Below, in pieces: positions 51,950 through 61,286 of a stretch of DNA of 64,000 nucleotides. Under the pieces are notes generated by a model. The model did no database searches, was not told the origin of the DNA, and saw only the letters and a list, made by a program, of their open reading frames with translations. Numbering within the stretch: position 1 is the first letter of the stretch; every line of letters begins with the position of its first letter. The stretch is from Ammoniphilus resinae (GTDB lineage: Bacteria > Bacillota > Bacilli > Aneurinibacillales > RAOX-1): assembly GCF_017873965.1 (NCBI RefSeq), contig NZ_JAGGKT010000008.1, forward strand, positions 124,001 through 188,000, written 5' to 3'. Made by a program: the position numbers and the translations under genes.

Positions 51950-53665
51950 TTAATCTTCCATTGTCGATAAATCGCCTGTCGGTAACCCGAGCTCCCAGGC
52001 TTTTAACACGCGTCGCATAATCTTCCCGGAACGGGTCTTGGGAAGTTTATCTTTAACTTCTATTTCCCGAGGGGCTGCATGTGCAGCTAATCCTGTCTTA
52101 ACAAAGTTACGAATTTCTTCTAATAGTTCTTCCGAGACGGTGTATCCAGCCCTTAAGGCAATGAATGCCTTGATAATCTCACCTCGCACGGGGTCTGGCT
52201 TCCCTATTACTCCCGCTTCAGCTACAGCTGGGTGTTCGACCAACTTGCTCTCCACCTCAAATGGTCCGACACGCTCACCGGCTGTCATAATGACATCATC
52301 GATCCGGCCCTGAAACCAGAAGTATCCATCTTCATCGACATAGGCGGAATCCCCGGAAATATACCAGCCCTCTATTGCGAAATATTCCTGATATTTGATA
52401 GGGTTGTTCCAAATTCGATTCATCATCGATGGCCAGCCCGCCTTAATCGCTAAATTCCCCATGCGGTTTGGAGGAAGTACATTTCCATCATTATCAATAA
52501 TCGCCGCTGTGATCCCGGGGAAAGGTTTACCCATTGATCCTGGCTTGATTTCCATGGTTGGATAATTGCTAATCAGCTGTGCTCCTGTTTCCGTCATCCA
52601 CCAGTTATCGTGAATCCGCTTGTTGTATACCTTCATCCCCCAGTGAACAACCTCTGGATTTAAAGGTTCTCCAACGCTGAGCACATGACGCAAACTGGAG
52701 AGATCGTATTGTTTCACAATTTCATCCCCAGCACCCATTAGCATTCGAAACGCAGTGGGAGCGCTGTACCAAACGGTTACGCTATACTTTTCGATGGTGG
52801 AATACCAATCCTGTGGACTGAATCTCCCACCGCGTATAACATTCGACGCCCCATTTAACCATGGACCAAAAATCCCGTAGGAGGTCCCTGTCACCCAACC
52901 CGGGTCAGCTGTACACCAATAGATGTCTTCTTCCTGTAAATCAAGAATCCATTTTGCTGTTTGATAGTGTTGAATCATTGCGTTGTGGACATGAAGAACA
53001 CCTTTAGGTTTCCCTGTAGACCCTGATGTGTAGTGAAGAATCAGCCCATCCTGACGATCGACCCATTCAATCTCCAACTTATCGCTAGCTTTTGCCATCG
53101 CATCACGGTAGGAGACTTGTCCGGTTTGTAACTCCTCTACATTGCCAACTAATATCACATGCTTCAGTTCAGGCAACTCAGTCACAGGTACACGCTTCAA
53201 TAATTCCGGAGTGGTAATGATCGACACAGCACCGCTGTCCTGCAAACGATCCCTCACCGCCCCCTCCATAAATGCTTCGAAAAGCGGACCTACAATCGCC
53301 CCAATTTTGATCGTTCCTAACACACTAACATATAACTCAGGGGTTCGAGGCATAAAGACGAAAACACGATCTCCTTTCTTAATGCCTATCTCCCGAAGCA
53401 CATTACCGAATTTATTAGACAGCTTTTTCATTTCCAGGAAGGTATACTTCTCATCACGATTTGCATCGCTGTAATATAGCGCTACTTTATTCTTTCTTGC
53501 CGTTTCACAATGGCGGTCGATCGCTTCATAAGCCATATTAACTTGTCCCGTTTCATACCAGGAAAATTCCTTTTCTACGTCCTTCCAATCAAAGTTCGAA
53601 TACGTTTCCTCGTAGTTCACGAGATTGTGCTTTCCGGGGGTAACTGGCAATGTTATCGTTTTCAT
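51950..53665 (-). CDS. acsA: acetyl-CoA synthetase
   Basis: This 571-aa ANL-family enzyme activates acetate to acetyl-CoA. The ATP-binding loop reads YTSGSTGKPKGVLHVH, the hinge and core motif YISGDSAYVDEDGYFWFQGR, and the C-terminal lysine site KTRSGKIMRR, whose lysine is acetylated in B. subtilis by AcuA and deacetylated by AcuC. The neighbours acuB and acuC are divergent, and acuA is missing. A cre-like site overlaps the start codon. The length matches the Bacillus AcsA. Confidence 0.96.
   Translation of the reverse strand: MKTITLPVTPGKHNLVNYEETYSNFDWKDVEKEFSWYETGQVNMAYEAIDRHCETARKNKVALYYSDANRDEKYTFLEMKKLSNKFGNVLREIGIKKGDRVFVFMPRTPELYVSVLGTIKIGAIVGPLFEAFMEGAVRDRLQDSGAVSIITTPELLKRVPVTELPELKHVILVGNVEELQTGQVSYRDAMAKASDKLEIEWVDRQDGLILHYTSGSTGKPKGVLHVHNAMIQHYQTAKWILDLQEEDIYWCTADPGWVTGTSYGIFGPWLNGASNVIRGGRFSPQDWYSTIEKYSVTVWYSAPTAFRMLMGAGDEIVKQYDLSSLRHVLSVGEPLNPEVVHWGMKVYNKRIHDNWWMTETGAQLISNYPTMEIKPGSMGKPFPGITAAIIDNDGNVLPPNRMGNLAIKAGWPSMMNRIWNNPIKYQEYFAIEGWYISGDSAYVDEDGYFWFQGRIDDVIMTAGERVGPFEVESKLVEHPAVAEAGVIGKPDPVRGEIIKAFIALRAGYTVSEELLEEIRNFVKTGLAAHAAPREIEVKDKLPKTRSGKIMRRVLKAWELGLPTGDLSTMED
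53651..53664. promoter_or_regulatory. cre site (CcpA operator) over the acsA start codon
   Basis: On the minus strand TGAAAACGATAACA matches the cre consensus TGWAANCGNTNWCA at every position. It includes the last two bases of the acsA ATG and lies about 50 nt downstream of the predicted transcription start. Confidence 0.55.
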
Positions 53666-53720
53666 AAAATCCCTCTCTCCCTCTTCTGGACTTAAATTCC
53701 ATTCCCTTTAACTATTACCT

Positions 53721-53749
53721 ATTATAACAATATTAACAAATTTTCTCAA
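53721..53749 (-). promoter_or_regulatory. sigma-A promoter of acsA
   Basis: On the minus strand TTGAGA (53749-53744) and TATAAT (53726-53721) are separated by 17 nt. The remaining intergenic DNA up to 53972 holds an AGATATAATG -10-like site near 53815 for the acu genes and the dispersed repeat. Confidence 0.75.
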
Positions 53750-53842
53750 TTGATGATCAAATTTTACGATTTAACGAAGAGTGTAAAAATCCCCTTCTGT
53801 AAAGAACAGGAAATAGATATAATGAAATATAGATGTTAAACA

Positions 53843-53952
53843 GGGTTCAGACCCCAGTCGAAACTTACTGATACTGAATACAACCCGAAACAGATGGTTT
53901 TCTTCCTCTTTGGATTAAATAATTTTGGCAAGTTTCGACTGGAGTCTGACCC
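53843..53952. repeat. REP/MITE-like element, nearly intact
   Basis: Ends of 24 and 23 bp (GGGTTCAGACCCCAGTCGAAA... and the inverted AAGTTTCGACTGGAGTCTGA...) pair with one mismatch and one gap around a 63-bp centre. The length of 110 bp matches the element at 63312-63418. It lies between the acsA and acuB promoters, its right end 20 nt before the acuB start. Confidence 0.8.
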
Positions 53953-53972
53953 TTTTATAGGGGGAATGACCC

Positions 53973-54611
53973 GTGTTAATAGAAGACATGATGAATCGTA
54001 ATATTGTCACTGTCAGACCTACTGACACCATACGTTTAGCCATGTTAATCACAGCCCAGCATCGTATTCGTCATCTCCCAGTGATTGACGAGTATGGGAA
54101 GGTAGTGGGGATTTTGTCTGACCGCGACCTTCGTGATGCCTGCCCTTCAAAGCTGCAAACCGATGTAGATGACTCCATTTTTCATCGAAAAGTATCGGAA
54201 GTTATGCATAAAGATGTGGTTACCGCACATCCGCTTGATTTTGTAGAAGAAGCGGCATACACTCTGTATGAGAATAAAATTGGCTGCCTCCCTGTTGTAG
54301 AAGGTGGTTTATTAAAGGGAATAATTACGGAAACCGACATCTTGTATACTTTGGTTGAAATTATGGGGGTCAACCAGCCGAGCTCACATCTCGAGGTTGA
54401 AGTAGATAACCGTCCAGGATTACTTGCAGATGTGGCTGCCGTCATTAAACAGCATCAATGTAATATATGCAGTGTACTTGTTTTTCCCGGGAGAACTTTT
54501 GGAAAGAAGAATTTGGTGATTCGTGTGCAGACGATCGATCCGCGAAAAATCGTAGCCTCCCTTGAAGAATCTGGCTTTACGATCGTTTGGCCAAGAAATA
54601 CGGGGGAATGA
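53973..54611 (+). CDS. acuB: acetoin utilization protein AcuB (CBS-ACT)
   Basis: This 212-aa protein has two CBS domains (about 1-60 and 73-130) and a C-terminal ACT domain (about 138-210, LEVEVDNRPGLLADVAAVIK). It is a likely nucleotide- or metabolite-sensing partner in acetate/acetoin metabolism. The GTG start at 53973 has GGGGGAATGA upstream. Its stop overlaps the acuC start by 4 nt (ATGA), so the two genes are translationally coupled. Confidence 0.94.
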   Translation: MLIEDMMNRNIVTVRPTDTIRLAMLITAQHRIRHLPVIDEYGKVVGILSDRDLRDACPSKLQTDVDDSIFHRKVSEVMHKDVVTAHPLDFVEEAAYTLYENKIGCLPVVEGGLLKGIITETDILYTLVEIMGVNQPSSHLEVEVDNRPGLLADVAAVIKQHQCNICSVLVFPGRTFGKKNLVIRVQTIDPRKIVASLEESGFTIVWPRNTGE

Positions 54612-55759
54612 GTGTGACTTATTTTGTATATAGCCCGGATTTATTGCAATACTCCTTTCATCAAGAGCATCCGTTTAATCAAAAACGGTTGGAGCTTACG
54701 CTAGATCTTATTAAAAATCTGAATTTGATCAACTCCTCCCAGATCATCGCACCCCGTTATGCAACGGATGAGGAGCTATCGCTTTTTCATGATCCACAGT
54801 ACGTGAAAACAGTGCAAAATGCTGATCAGAATAAAGTTGAATTACTCTCCAATTTCGGCTTGGGTACTGAAGACACACCGGTTTTCAAAAATATGCATGA
54901 AGCATCCTCCCTCATTGTAGGTGGGACGCTTCGTGCGGCTGAAATGGTAATGTCTTCTATTCAAGGGGCACATGGAGTGAATCTATCCGGAGGACTGCAC
55001 CATGCTTTTTCAGGACGAGCCTCCGGCTTTTGTGTTTATAATGATTGTGCCGTGACCATACATTATTTAAGAAAAAAGTATGATGCCCGCGTCCTATACA
55101 TCGATACGGACGCACATCATGGGGATGGTGTCCAGTGGGCTTTTTACGACGACCCCAACGTATTGACCCTTTCTATCCATGAAACTGGAAAATACCTCTT
55201 TCCTGGGACAGGTGATTATACGGAAAGGGGCGAAGGACAAGGATTCGGTTACAGCATTAATGTTCCTTTGCAAGCGTATACAGAAGATGAATCTTTTTTG
55301 GAGGTTTATCATACGGTCATGACAGAAGTGGCGCGCGGCTTCAAACCGGATGTGATTATCACTCAGAATGGGTGTGACAGCCATCATTTTGACCCACTTA
55401 CACATTTGTCGTGCTCTATGCGGATCTATCAAGAAATACCGAGATTAGCACATCTACTGGCACATGAGCTTTGTGATGGAAGGTTAATCGCCACGGGCGG
55501 GGGCGGTTATGATATTTGGAGGGTCGTACCAAGGGCTTGGACATGGTTATGGGCGGAGATATCGGGGCAAAAATTAGAAAATGTCGCGATTCCGGAGGAC
55601 TGGATTGCCCGTTGGCAGCCGGAAAGCCCGTTGCCATTGCCAAATACCCTTTTGGATCCCTTGGAAGAACTGCCAATCATGCCGCGCCGAGAGGAAATTA
55701 CGAGTAAGAATCGGCTAACGATGGAAAAGACGCTTTTGTACTATCCGAAGTTAGGGTAA
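54608..55759 (+). CDS. acuC: acetoin utilization protein AcuC (protein deacetylase)
   Basis: This 383-aa histone deacetylase-family enzyme removes acetyl groups, in B. subtilis from acetyl-CoA synthetase. Zinc and charge-relay residues are visible: SGGLHHAFSGRASGFCVYND, DTDAHHGDGVQWAFYD, and NGCDSHHFDPLTHL. The start is ATG at 54608, overlapping the acuB stop; the frame is open back to 54587. The target AcsA is encoded divergently. The acetyltransferase gene acuA is not in this cluster. Confidence 0.95.
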   Translation: MSVTYFVYSPDLLQYSFHQEHPFNQKRLELTLDLIKNLNLINSSQIIAPRYATDEELSLFHDPQYVKTVQNADQNKVELLSNFGLGTEDTPVFKNMHEASSLIVGGTLRAAEMVMSSIQGAHGVNLSGGLHHAFSGRASGFCVYNDCAVTIHYLRKKYDARVLYIDTDAHHGDGVQWAFYDDPNVLTLSIHETGKYLFPGTGDYTERGEGQGFGYSINVPLQAYTEDESFLEVYHTVMTEVARGFKPDVIITQNGCDSHHFDPLTHLSCSMRIYQEIPRLAHLLAHELCDGRLIATGGGGYDIWRVVPRAWTWLWAEISGQKLENVAIPEDWIARWQPESPLPLPNTLLDPLEELPIMPRREEITSKNRLTMEKTLLYYPKLG

Positions 55760-55820
55760 AAAACCATTTGTGCCTTCTGATCAGAAGGGATCATGCTAGC
55801 TAGCTAAGTCCCGAATAATT

Positions 55821-55865
55821 CTCAAGGACTTTTCTCGTTAAAAGAGTTTCTGAAAAGTCCTTGAG
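55821..55865. repeat. single stem-loop unit between convergent acuC and mtnN
   Basis: A perfect 14-bp inverted repeat (CTCAAGGACTTTTC and its complement) spans a 17-nt loop. The core AAGGACTTTTC is shared with the arrays at 32.6 and 34.9 kb. It probably ends both transcripts. Confidence 0.8.
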
Positions 55866-55874
55866 CAGGCGGCC

Positions 55875-56564
55875 CTACATCCCCTCCACCATTTTAGCAA
55901 CAATCTGATACGATCTTTCCGAAGCCAAATGGGTAAACTCGGTAAAGTTCACATGTGCGCTGCCATCGGCTTTATCGGACATCGAACGAATGATCACAAA
56001 GGGAACCTGATTCATGACACATACCTGGGCGACGGCAGCCCCTTCCATTTCCGTACAATCACCGGATAATTCCTTATGAAGGTTTTGGACCAGCCCGCGA
56101 TCTGCGACAAATTGATCCCCAGACAGGATCCGCCCGGTAAGGGTTTTCCCCTCCACTACATTCCTGCTGGCCTCTTCAGCCAACTGAACAAGACGTCCAT
56201 CCGCGCGAAAAATGGAATGCGAAGCAAAAGGGATCTCCCCTTTTCGAAAGCCTAGAGCTGTAGCATCCATGTCATGATGCAAGCACTCGCTAGACACAAC
56301 GATATCTCCGATTTCCAAGCTGGGATTTAGTGCCCCTGCGACTCCAGTAAAGACGACAGCGTTCACACCAAATTGATCAATCAATATTTGTGTACAGACG
56401 CTGGCATTGACTTTGCCAACTCCGGATTTGCAAAGCACAATCTCCTTTTCGCCAAAGGTACCAGAATAATATGTAATTCCTGCCTTTTGTGTTTCCGATA
56501 CCCCCTGCATGCCTTCCTTGAACAATTGGATTTCTTCGTCCATTGCCCCAATTATTCCAATCAT
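55875..56564 (-). CDS. mtnN: 5'-methylthioadenosine/S-adenosylhomocysteine nucleosidase
   Basis: This 229-aa enzyme cuts adenine from methylthioadenosine and S-adenosylhomocysteine, recycling SAM by-products. Family motifs are MIGIIGAMDEEIQLF at the N-terminus, the FTGVAGALNPSLEIGDIVV strand-loop, EMEGAAVAQVC with a substrate glutamate, and RSMSDKADG with the catalytic aspartate. The start at 56564 has AAAGGAG upstream. It lies 17 nt after ccpA on the same strand, so they may share a transcript. Confidence 0.95.
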   Translation of the reverse strand: MIGIIGAMDEEIQLFKEGMQGVSETQKAGITYYSGTFGEKEIVLCKSGVGKVNASVCTQILIDQFGVNAVVFTGVAGALNPSLEIGDIVVSSECLHHDMDATALGFRKGEIPFASHSIFRADGRLVQLAEEASRNVVEGKTLTGRILSGDQFVADRGLVQNLHKELSGDCTEMEGAAVAQVCVMNQVPFVIIRSMSDKADGSAHVNFTEFTHLASERSYQIVAKMVEGM

Positions 56565-56581
56565 CTCTTCACTCCTTTCCA

Positions 56582-57589
56582 CTAGGAAAGTGGTTTTGTT
56601 GATTGTCGTTCTTCAATTCGATGCGGTAGAACTACGATTTGCTCTTCCACTTTTTCTTTATTCATAAATTTGGTCAGAAGCCTCATCGCAACCGCACCAA
56701 TATCATACATGGGCTGAACAACCGTCGTTAATTTGGGTCTGACCATTTCCGCTAAGCGGACATTATCATAACCAATAACTTCTACGTCACGTGGTACGTT
56801 TTTCCCCATGTCCTGTAGACCATGTATTACACCTACTGCCATTTCATCGCTTGCAGCAAAGATCGCTGTAGGTGCTTCAGGTAGAGACATCAGGACCTTC
56901 GCGGCTTCCATCCCAGAATCATAGGTAAAATTCCCGTTAAAGATATATTCCTCCCGGAATGGGATCTTCGCATCTTCTAAAGCCTTACGGTATCCCTTAA
57001 AGCGAGTTAATCCGCCAAGAGGATCGCTGAAAGGACCAGTAATCATAGCAATGCGGGTATTACCCCCATCAAGCAACCGCTTCGTTGCATCATAGCCGCC
57101 CTGAAAATGGTTAATATTTACAGATGGCTGTTCTCCTGTTGTCTCAAGTGTACCCGCTAAGACAATCGGAACAGAGGAGGTATTAAAAACTTCGATATGC
57201 TCCGGTTTGATTTCACGTCCCATAAAGACAATCCCATCCACCTGCTTCTCAAGCAGCGTGTTAATTAGGTGTAACTCTTTTTCCAGCCGTTGGTCAGAAT
57301 CACATAAAATAATATTGTATTTATACATACTCGCTATATCGTCAATCCCTCTTGCCAATTCAGCAAAAAAGGCATTGGAAATATCCGGCATGATGACTCC
57401 AACCGTTGTCGTCTTTTTACTGGCCAAGCCACGGGCAACCGCATTCGGGCGGTACCCTAATCGTTCGATGGCAGCCAATACTTTCTTTCGTGTTGTCGGT
57501 TTGACATTCGGGTTTCCGTTAACAACCCGGGAAACTGTAGCCATTGAAACCCCTGCTTCTCTAGCTACATCATAAATCGTAATCGGCAT
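56582..57589 (-). CDS. ccpA: catabolite control protein A
   Basis: This 335-aa LacI-family regulator binds cre sites with HPr(Ser-P) and directs carbon catabolite control. The helix-turn-helix reads [20 protein letters not shown], followed by the hinge and a periplasmic-binding-like core ([20 protein letters not shown]). The place next to aroA(G) is the same as in B. subtilis. The start at 57589 follows GGGAGG. A cre match lies on acsA 14 kb... within this window at 53651, a plausible target. Confidence 0.95.
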   Translation of the reverse strand: MPITIYDVAREAGVSMATVSRVVNGNPNVKPTTRKKVLAAIERLGYRPNAVARGLASKKTTTVGVIMPDISNAFFAELARGIDDIASMYKYNIILCDSDQRLEKELHLINTLLEKQVDGIVFMGREIKPEHIEVFNTSSVPIVLAGTLETTGEQPSVNINHFQGGYDATKRLLDGGNTRIAMITGPFSDPLGGLTRFKGYRKALEDAKIPFREEYIFNGNFTYDSGMEAAKVLMSLPEAPTAIFAASDEMAVGVIHGLQDMGKNVPRDVEVIGYDNVRLAEMVRPKLTTVVQPMYDIGAVAMRLLTKFMNKEKVEEQIVVLPHRIEERQSTKPLS

Positions 57590-57661
57590 ACTAAAACCTC
57601 CCTTTAGGGCTTCCAATAGATATCCAAAATATGGTTTTCATATTTTCATAAATTTACTGCT

Positions 57662-57690
57662 ATCATACGACACTTTTTGCAGGGGTGCAA
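57662..57690 (-). promoter_or_regulatory. sigma-A promoter of ccpA
   Basis: On the minus strand TTGCAC (57690-57685) and TATGAT (57667-57662) are separated by 17 nt. Confidence 0.7.
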
Positions 57691-57739
57691 TATATAATAG
57701 GTTCTTTTAGTTTTCACATTCATTGCCTTATACATACAA

Positions 57740-57779
57740 AAAAGCCTTCCGTGAACATTACATTCACTGGAAGGCTTTT
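57740..57779 (-). terminator. terminator of aroA(G)
   Basis: A 15-bp inverted repeat with one mismatch (AAAAGCCTTCC arm) is followed on the minus strand by T6. Confidence 0.88.
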
Positions 57780-57793
57780 GGCGAACAAAAGTC

Positions 57794-58867
57794 CTAGATT
57801 TGGGACAATTTGGTTGCCCGTAGTTCGGACATAAATTCGTTGAATTGAGGGATGCTTAATTGCTGCTTCGCATCGGATAAAGCTGTTTCCGGATCTGGAT
57901 GCACCTCAACCATTACCCCGTCAGCACCGATGGCCACTGCAGCACGTGCGGTTGGCAATAAGAGGTCACGACGGCCTGTAGAATGAGTAACATCGACAAA
58001 TACTGGCAAGTGAGTTTCCTGCTTAAGAATTGGAACCGCAGAAATATCAAGGGTATTCCGTGTAGCCTTTTCATACGTACGGATCCCACGTTCACAAAGC
58101 ATTACATTGGTATTTCCGTTAGACAAAATATATTCCGCTGCATAGATGAATTCCTCAATCGTTGCAGACAATCCGCGCTTCAAAAGAACAGGGGTGTTCA
58201 CACGTCCAGCCGCTTTTAGTAGTTCGAAGTTTTGCATATTTCTGGCGCCAATTTGAATGACATCAACGTATTTTGTTGCCATTTCAATATCTGATGGATT
58301 GACAATCTCACTAATTACTTTCAATCCAAACTCATCCCCGACTTGGCGAAGAATCTCTAACCCTTCAACCCCAAGACCCTGGAAGTCATAAGGAGATGTT
58401 CTAGGCTTGAATGCTCCTCCGCGAAGCACTCCAATTCCTTGCTCCTTCAACGCTTTGGCTACTTCGCGAACTTGCTCAAGACTTTCCACAGAACATGGTC
58501 CAGCAATCATTAAAGGATGTCCAGCAACCCCAACCTTTACATCTCCAATTTGCACAACTGTATCTTCCGCTTTTTTCTTGCGGCTAACTAACAATAATTT
58601 CTTACTGCTGTCTTGTTGAAGATCCAAACACGCCTTGAAAATTTGTTTGAATAAATGCTGAACAGTACTGTCCTCAAATGGACCATGGTTGTGTTCGGCG
58701 ATCTGATTTAACATGTGGCGCTCAAATTCCGGGTCAAACTTGTTCGTTCCCTGCTTCCGTTTCACCTCTCCGATCGCTTTTGAAAGAGCTGCCCTCTGGT
58801 TCATTAAATCCAATAGTTGAAGATTTAATTCCTGTAACTCTGCACGCATTTGTTCTAAGTTACTCAT
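57794..58867 (-). CDS. aroA: bifunctional chorismate mutase/DAHP synthase
   Basis: This 357-aa enzyme starts aromatic amino acid synthesis. An N-terminal AroQ chorismate mutase domain (about 1-85, [21 protein letters not shown]) is fused to a type I-beta DAHP synthase (about 95-357, [42 protein letters not shown]). The mutase domain serves as a feedback sensor for chorismate and prephenate in the Bacillus enzyme, called AroA or AroA(G). No T-box or other leader is seen. The terminator behind it separates it from ccpA. Confidence 0.97.
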   Translation of the reverse strand: MSNLEQMRAELQELNLQLLDLMNQRAALSKAIGEVKRKQGTNKFDPEFERHMLNQIAEHNHGPFEDSTVQHLFKQIFKACLDLQQDSSKKLLLVSRKKKAEDTVVQIGDVKVGVAGHPLMIAGPCSVESLEQVREVAKALKEQGIGVLRGGAFKPRTSPYDFQGLGVEGLEILRQVGDEFGLKVISEIVNPSDIEMATKYVDVIQIGARNMQNFELLKAAGRVNTPVLLKRGLSATIEEFIYAAEYILSNGNTNVMLCERGIRTYEKATRNTLDISAVPILKQETHLPVFVDVTHSTGRRDLLLPTARAAVAIGADGVMVEVHPDPETALSDAKQQLSIPQFNEFMSELRATKLSQI

Positions 58868-59066
58868 TTCTCCACCCCTTTGTATTTGCTTGATTACCTG
58901 GTATTATAACTTATTCTTAATTTTTTGTCAGTACCAAGAAGTTAACAATTCCACCTCTGAAAAGGCTTACAACGTTGATACTGCAACGCTTAAAAGCGTA
59001 AAAATATTTTTTTTCGACACGATTTTGATACTATTTTATCCTACCCGATTTAGAAAGAGGAATTTG

Positions 59067-59096
59067 TTGAAATTTGACGAAATGATTAAATATAGA
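59067..59096 (+). promoter_or_regulatory. candidate promoter of the FtsA-like gene
   Basis: TTGAAA (59067-59072) and TATAGA (59091-59096) are separated by 18 nt, 36 nt before the GTG start. Confidence 0.45.
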
Positions 59097-59132
59097 AGTT
59101 AAGCGTTTTTTAGTCTAAAGGGGTTGTCATCT

Positions 59133-61283
59133 GTGTCAGAAAAACCAAGCGACCTAATATTTTCTTTGGACATCGGTACACGGAGTGTTGTCGGTGTTCT
59201 ATTAAAGCAGCAAGAGGACGTTTTTGCTGTAATCGATTTTGAAATAGCCGAACACGACGAGCGTTCCATGCTGGACGGCCAAATTCACGATGTTTTGGAA
59301 GTATCCCAAGTGATTAGAACGGTAAAAAGCCGTCTAGAGGATCGGAATGGACCCTTAAAACAGGTTTCAGTTGCGGCAGCGGGGAGATCGTTGAAAACAA
59401 TCCGCTTAAGTCTCGAACATGCAACCCCGGGAAAGTCCTTACTGAACAAAGACGATGTTCTAAGTCTTGAACTCTCTGCCATTCAAGAAGCACAAAAACA
59501 ACTGGCAGAACATCATTCGGAAACAGAATTCCACCATTATTATTGTGTTGGATATAGTGTGATCAACTATTACTTAGACGGTGAGATGATTGGGAACCTG
59601 ATTGATCAAAGGGGTTCTATAGCCAATGTAGAAATTATTGCCACCTTTTTGCCGCGAATCGTTGTGGATTCCTTAATGACCGCTTTAAAACGGGCCGATT
59701 TGCAAATGAACACTTTGACCCTGGAACCTATAGCCGCGATCAACATCCTGATCCCTTCTTCCATGCGCAAACTGAATATCGCCTTAGTTGATATTGGAGC
59801 AGGGACATCCGACATTGCATTAACGGCCGAAGGAACAATTACTGCCTATGGCATGGTTCCCGTAGCTGGCGACGAAATCACAGAAGCCCTAAGCCAGGCC
59901 TACCTGTTAGACTTTCAAGATGCCGAACATATAAAAAGACAGCTTCAAACAGATCAGCCGGTGACATTCACGGACATTTTGGGGATGGAATACACCTCTT
60001 CTGTGGAAGAAATGGTAAAGCGGATCAGCCCGGATATTGAGCATCTAGCAGAAAAGATCTCTCACAAAATTTTTGAGCTGAACGGATCTTCCCCGCAGGC
60101 CGTCATGTTAATCGGGGGTGGGAGCCTTACGCCAACCTTACCTGAGGTCCTTGCCCAGAAACTCCAATTGCCTGCAACTAGAGTGGCGGTAAGAGGGGCG
60201 GATGCGATTAAAAACTTGGTGCTTAACGATTCGTTAAAGGGACCAGAATTTGTTACACCCATTGGAATCGCTGTTGCCGCACAAAGTCATCCAATTAAAT
60301 ATTTGACGGTATCACTGAATGATGAGGAAGTACGGATTTTTGACTTGAAAAAGATCCAAGTGGGCGATGTCATGCTGCATGCTGGAATAAATATAAAGAA
60401 GCTTTACGGCAAACCAGGAATGGCCATTTCTGTTCATGTCAACGGAAAGCTTAAATTTCTTCCCGGCACCTTGGGAGAGGCCCCTCATATTATGGTAAAC
60501 GGCCTACCCGCCCACTTTGACACGGTGGTAAAAAACAATGATGTGATCACTGTTGAAGCAGGACGGGATGGCACATCACCAGATGTGCTTGTACGCGATT
60601 TAATCGAGGATATAGGTACATTGGATGTCTATATCAACGAACAGCTTTATTCATTGCCACCGCTCTTTGAACGTAACGAGCAACCCTGTGAAATGACTGA
60701 AAAGATACAGGATCGGGACCGGATTCAAATCCGCCTGCCGAGGACTGTACAAGAAATTATCATTGCAGCAAGACGCACCAATTTGCTTGAAACGGTGAAA
60801 CTCTCATATACACTTAACCAGCGGGGAAAAACGGCCATCCTAAGAAAAGCCAAACTGTACGTGAATGATAAAGAGGCGTCGCTAATAAGTTCCGTTTCCC
60901 AGAATGACCGCATCACGGTAGAAGAGATCTCGATGATGGAAAAGCCTACCCTTTCTTCGTTACTTTCCGAAGAGGAGCTCGTTTCCCTTTCCATGAACGT
61001 TACCTTTAACGGGATGCCGCTGCAATTACCGATTATCAAAACAGAGCTGTTCGTCAATGGGAACCCGGCTGTTCCTGAACAGTTAATAGAAGATGGAGAT
61101 TCCATTGAATTTAAGGCGAGTCCGCCTGTCACCCCCATCTTTAGTGATGTGTTTCGATATATTGATATCGATCTTGGTAAACCGGGACCCTCAACCCAGA
61201 TGAAAACGTGCATCAATGGAGAACCCGCTCATTTTCATAGTGAACTAAAAGAAGGTGATCAACTAGAATTAATCTGGGAATAA
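59133..61283 (+). CDS. FtsA/PilM-like ATPase with C-terminal beta-grasp-like repeats
   Basis: This 716-aa protein has an actin-like ATPase half (about 1-390) with phosphate-1 FSLDIGTRSVVGVLL, phosphate-2 LVDIGAGTSDIAL and adenosine motif MLIGGGSLTP, closest to FtsA and PilM. The second half (about 390-716) holds at least five degenerate repeats built as strand-NG-strand-DGD/NDRI-strand, for example FVNGNPAVPEQLIEDGDSIE and CINGEPAHFHSELKEGDQLE, which look like ubiquitin/MoaD-type folds. FtsA is normally about 420 aa. No ftsZ is adjacent. The GTG start at 59133 follows AAAGGGG by 9 nt. The role is open. Confidence 0.75.
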   Translation: MSEKPSDLIFSLDIGTRSVVGVLLKQQEDVFAVIDFEIAEHDERSMLDGQIHDVLEVSQVIRTVKSRLEDRNGPLKQVSVAAAGRSLKTIRLSLEHATPGKSLLNKDDVLSLELSAIQEAQKQLAEHHSETEFHHYYCVGYSVINYYLDGEMIGNLIDQRGSIANVEIIATFLPRIVVDSLMTALKRADLQMNTLTLEPIAAINILIPSSMRKLNIALVDIGAGTSDIALTAEGTITAYGMVPVAGDEITEALSQAYLLDFQDAEHIKRQLQTDQPVTFTDILGMEYTSSVEEMVKRISPDIEHLAEKISHKIFELNGSSPQAVMLIGGGSLTPTLPEVLAQKLQLPATRVAVRGADAIKNLVLNDSLKGPEFVTPIGIAVAAQSHPIKYLTVSLNDEEVRIFDLKKIQVGDVMLHAGINIKKLYGKPGMAISVHVNGKLKFLPGTLGEAPHIMVNGLPAHFDTVVKNNDVITVEAGRDGTSPDVLVRDLIEDIGTLDVYINEQLYSLPPLFERNEQPCEMTEKIQDRDRIQIRLPRTVQEIIIAARRTNLLETVKLSYTLNQRGKTAILRKAKLYVNDKEASLISSVSQNDRITVEEISMMEKPTLSSLLSEEELVSLSMNVTFNGMPLQLPIIKTELFVNGNPAVPEQLIEDGDSIEFKASPPVTPIFSDVFRYIDIDLGKPGPSTQMKTCINGEPAHFHSELKEGDQLELIWE

Positions 61284-61286
61284 TCA

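Noticed and set aside
55773-55804. Palindrome CCTTCTGATCAGAAGG followed by GCTAGCTAGC
   Set aside because: Perfect but isolated; it has no second copy in the window and no U-tract, so no function can be argued.
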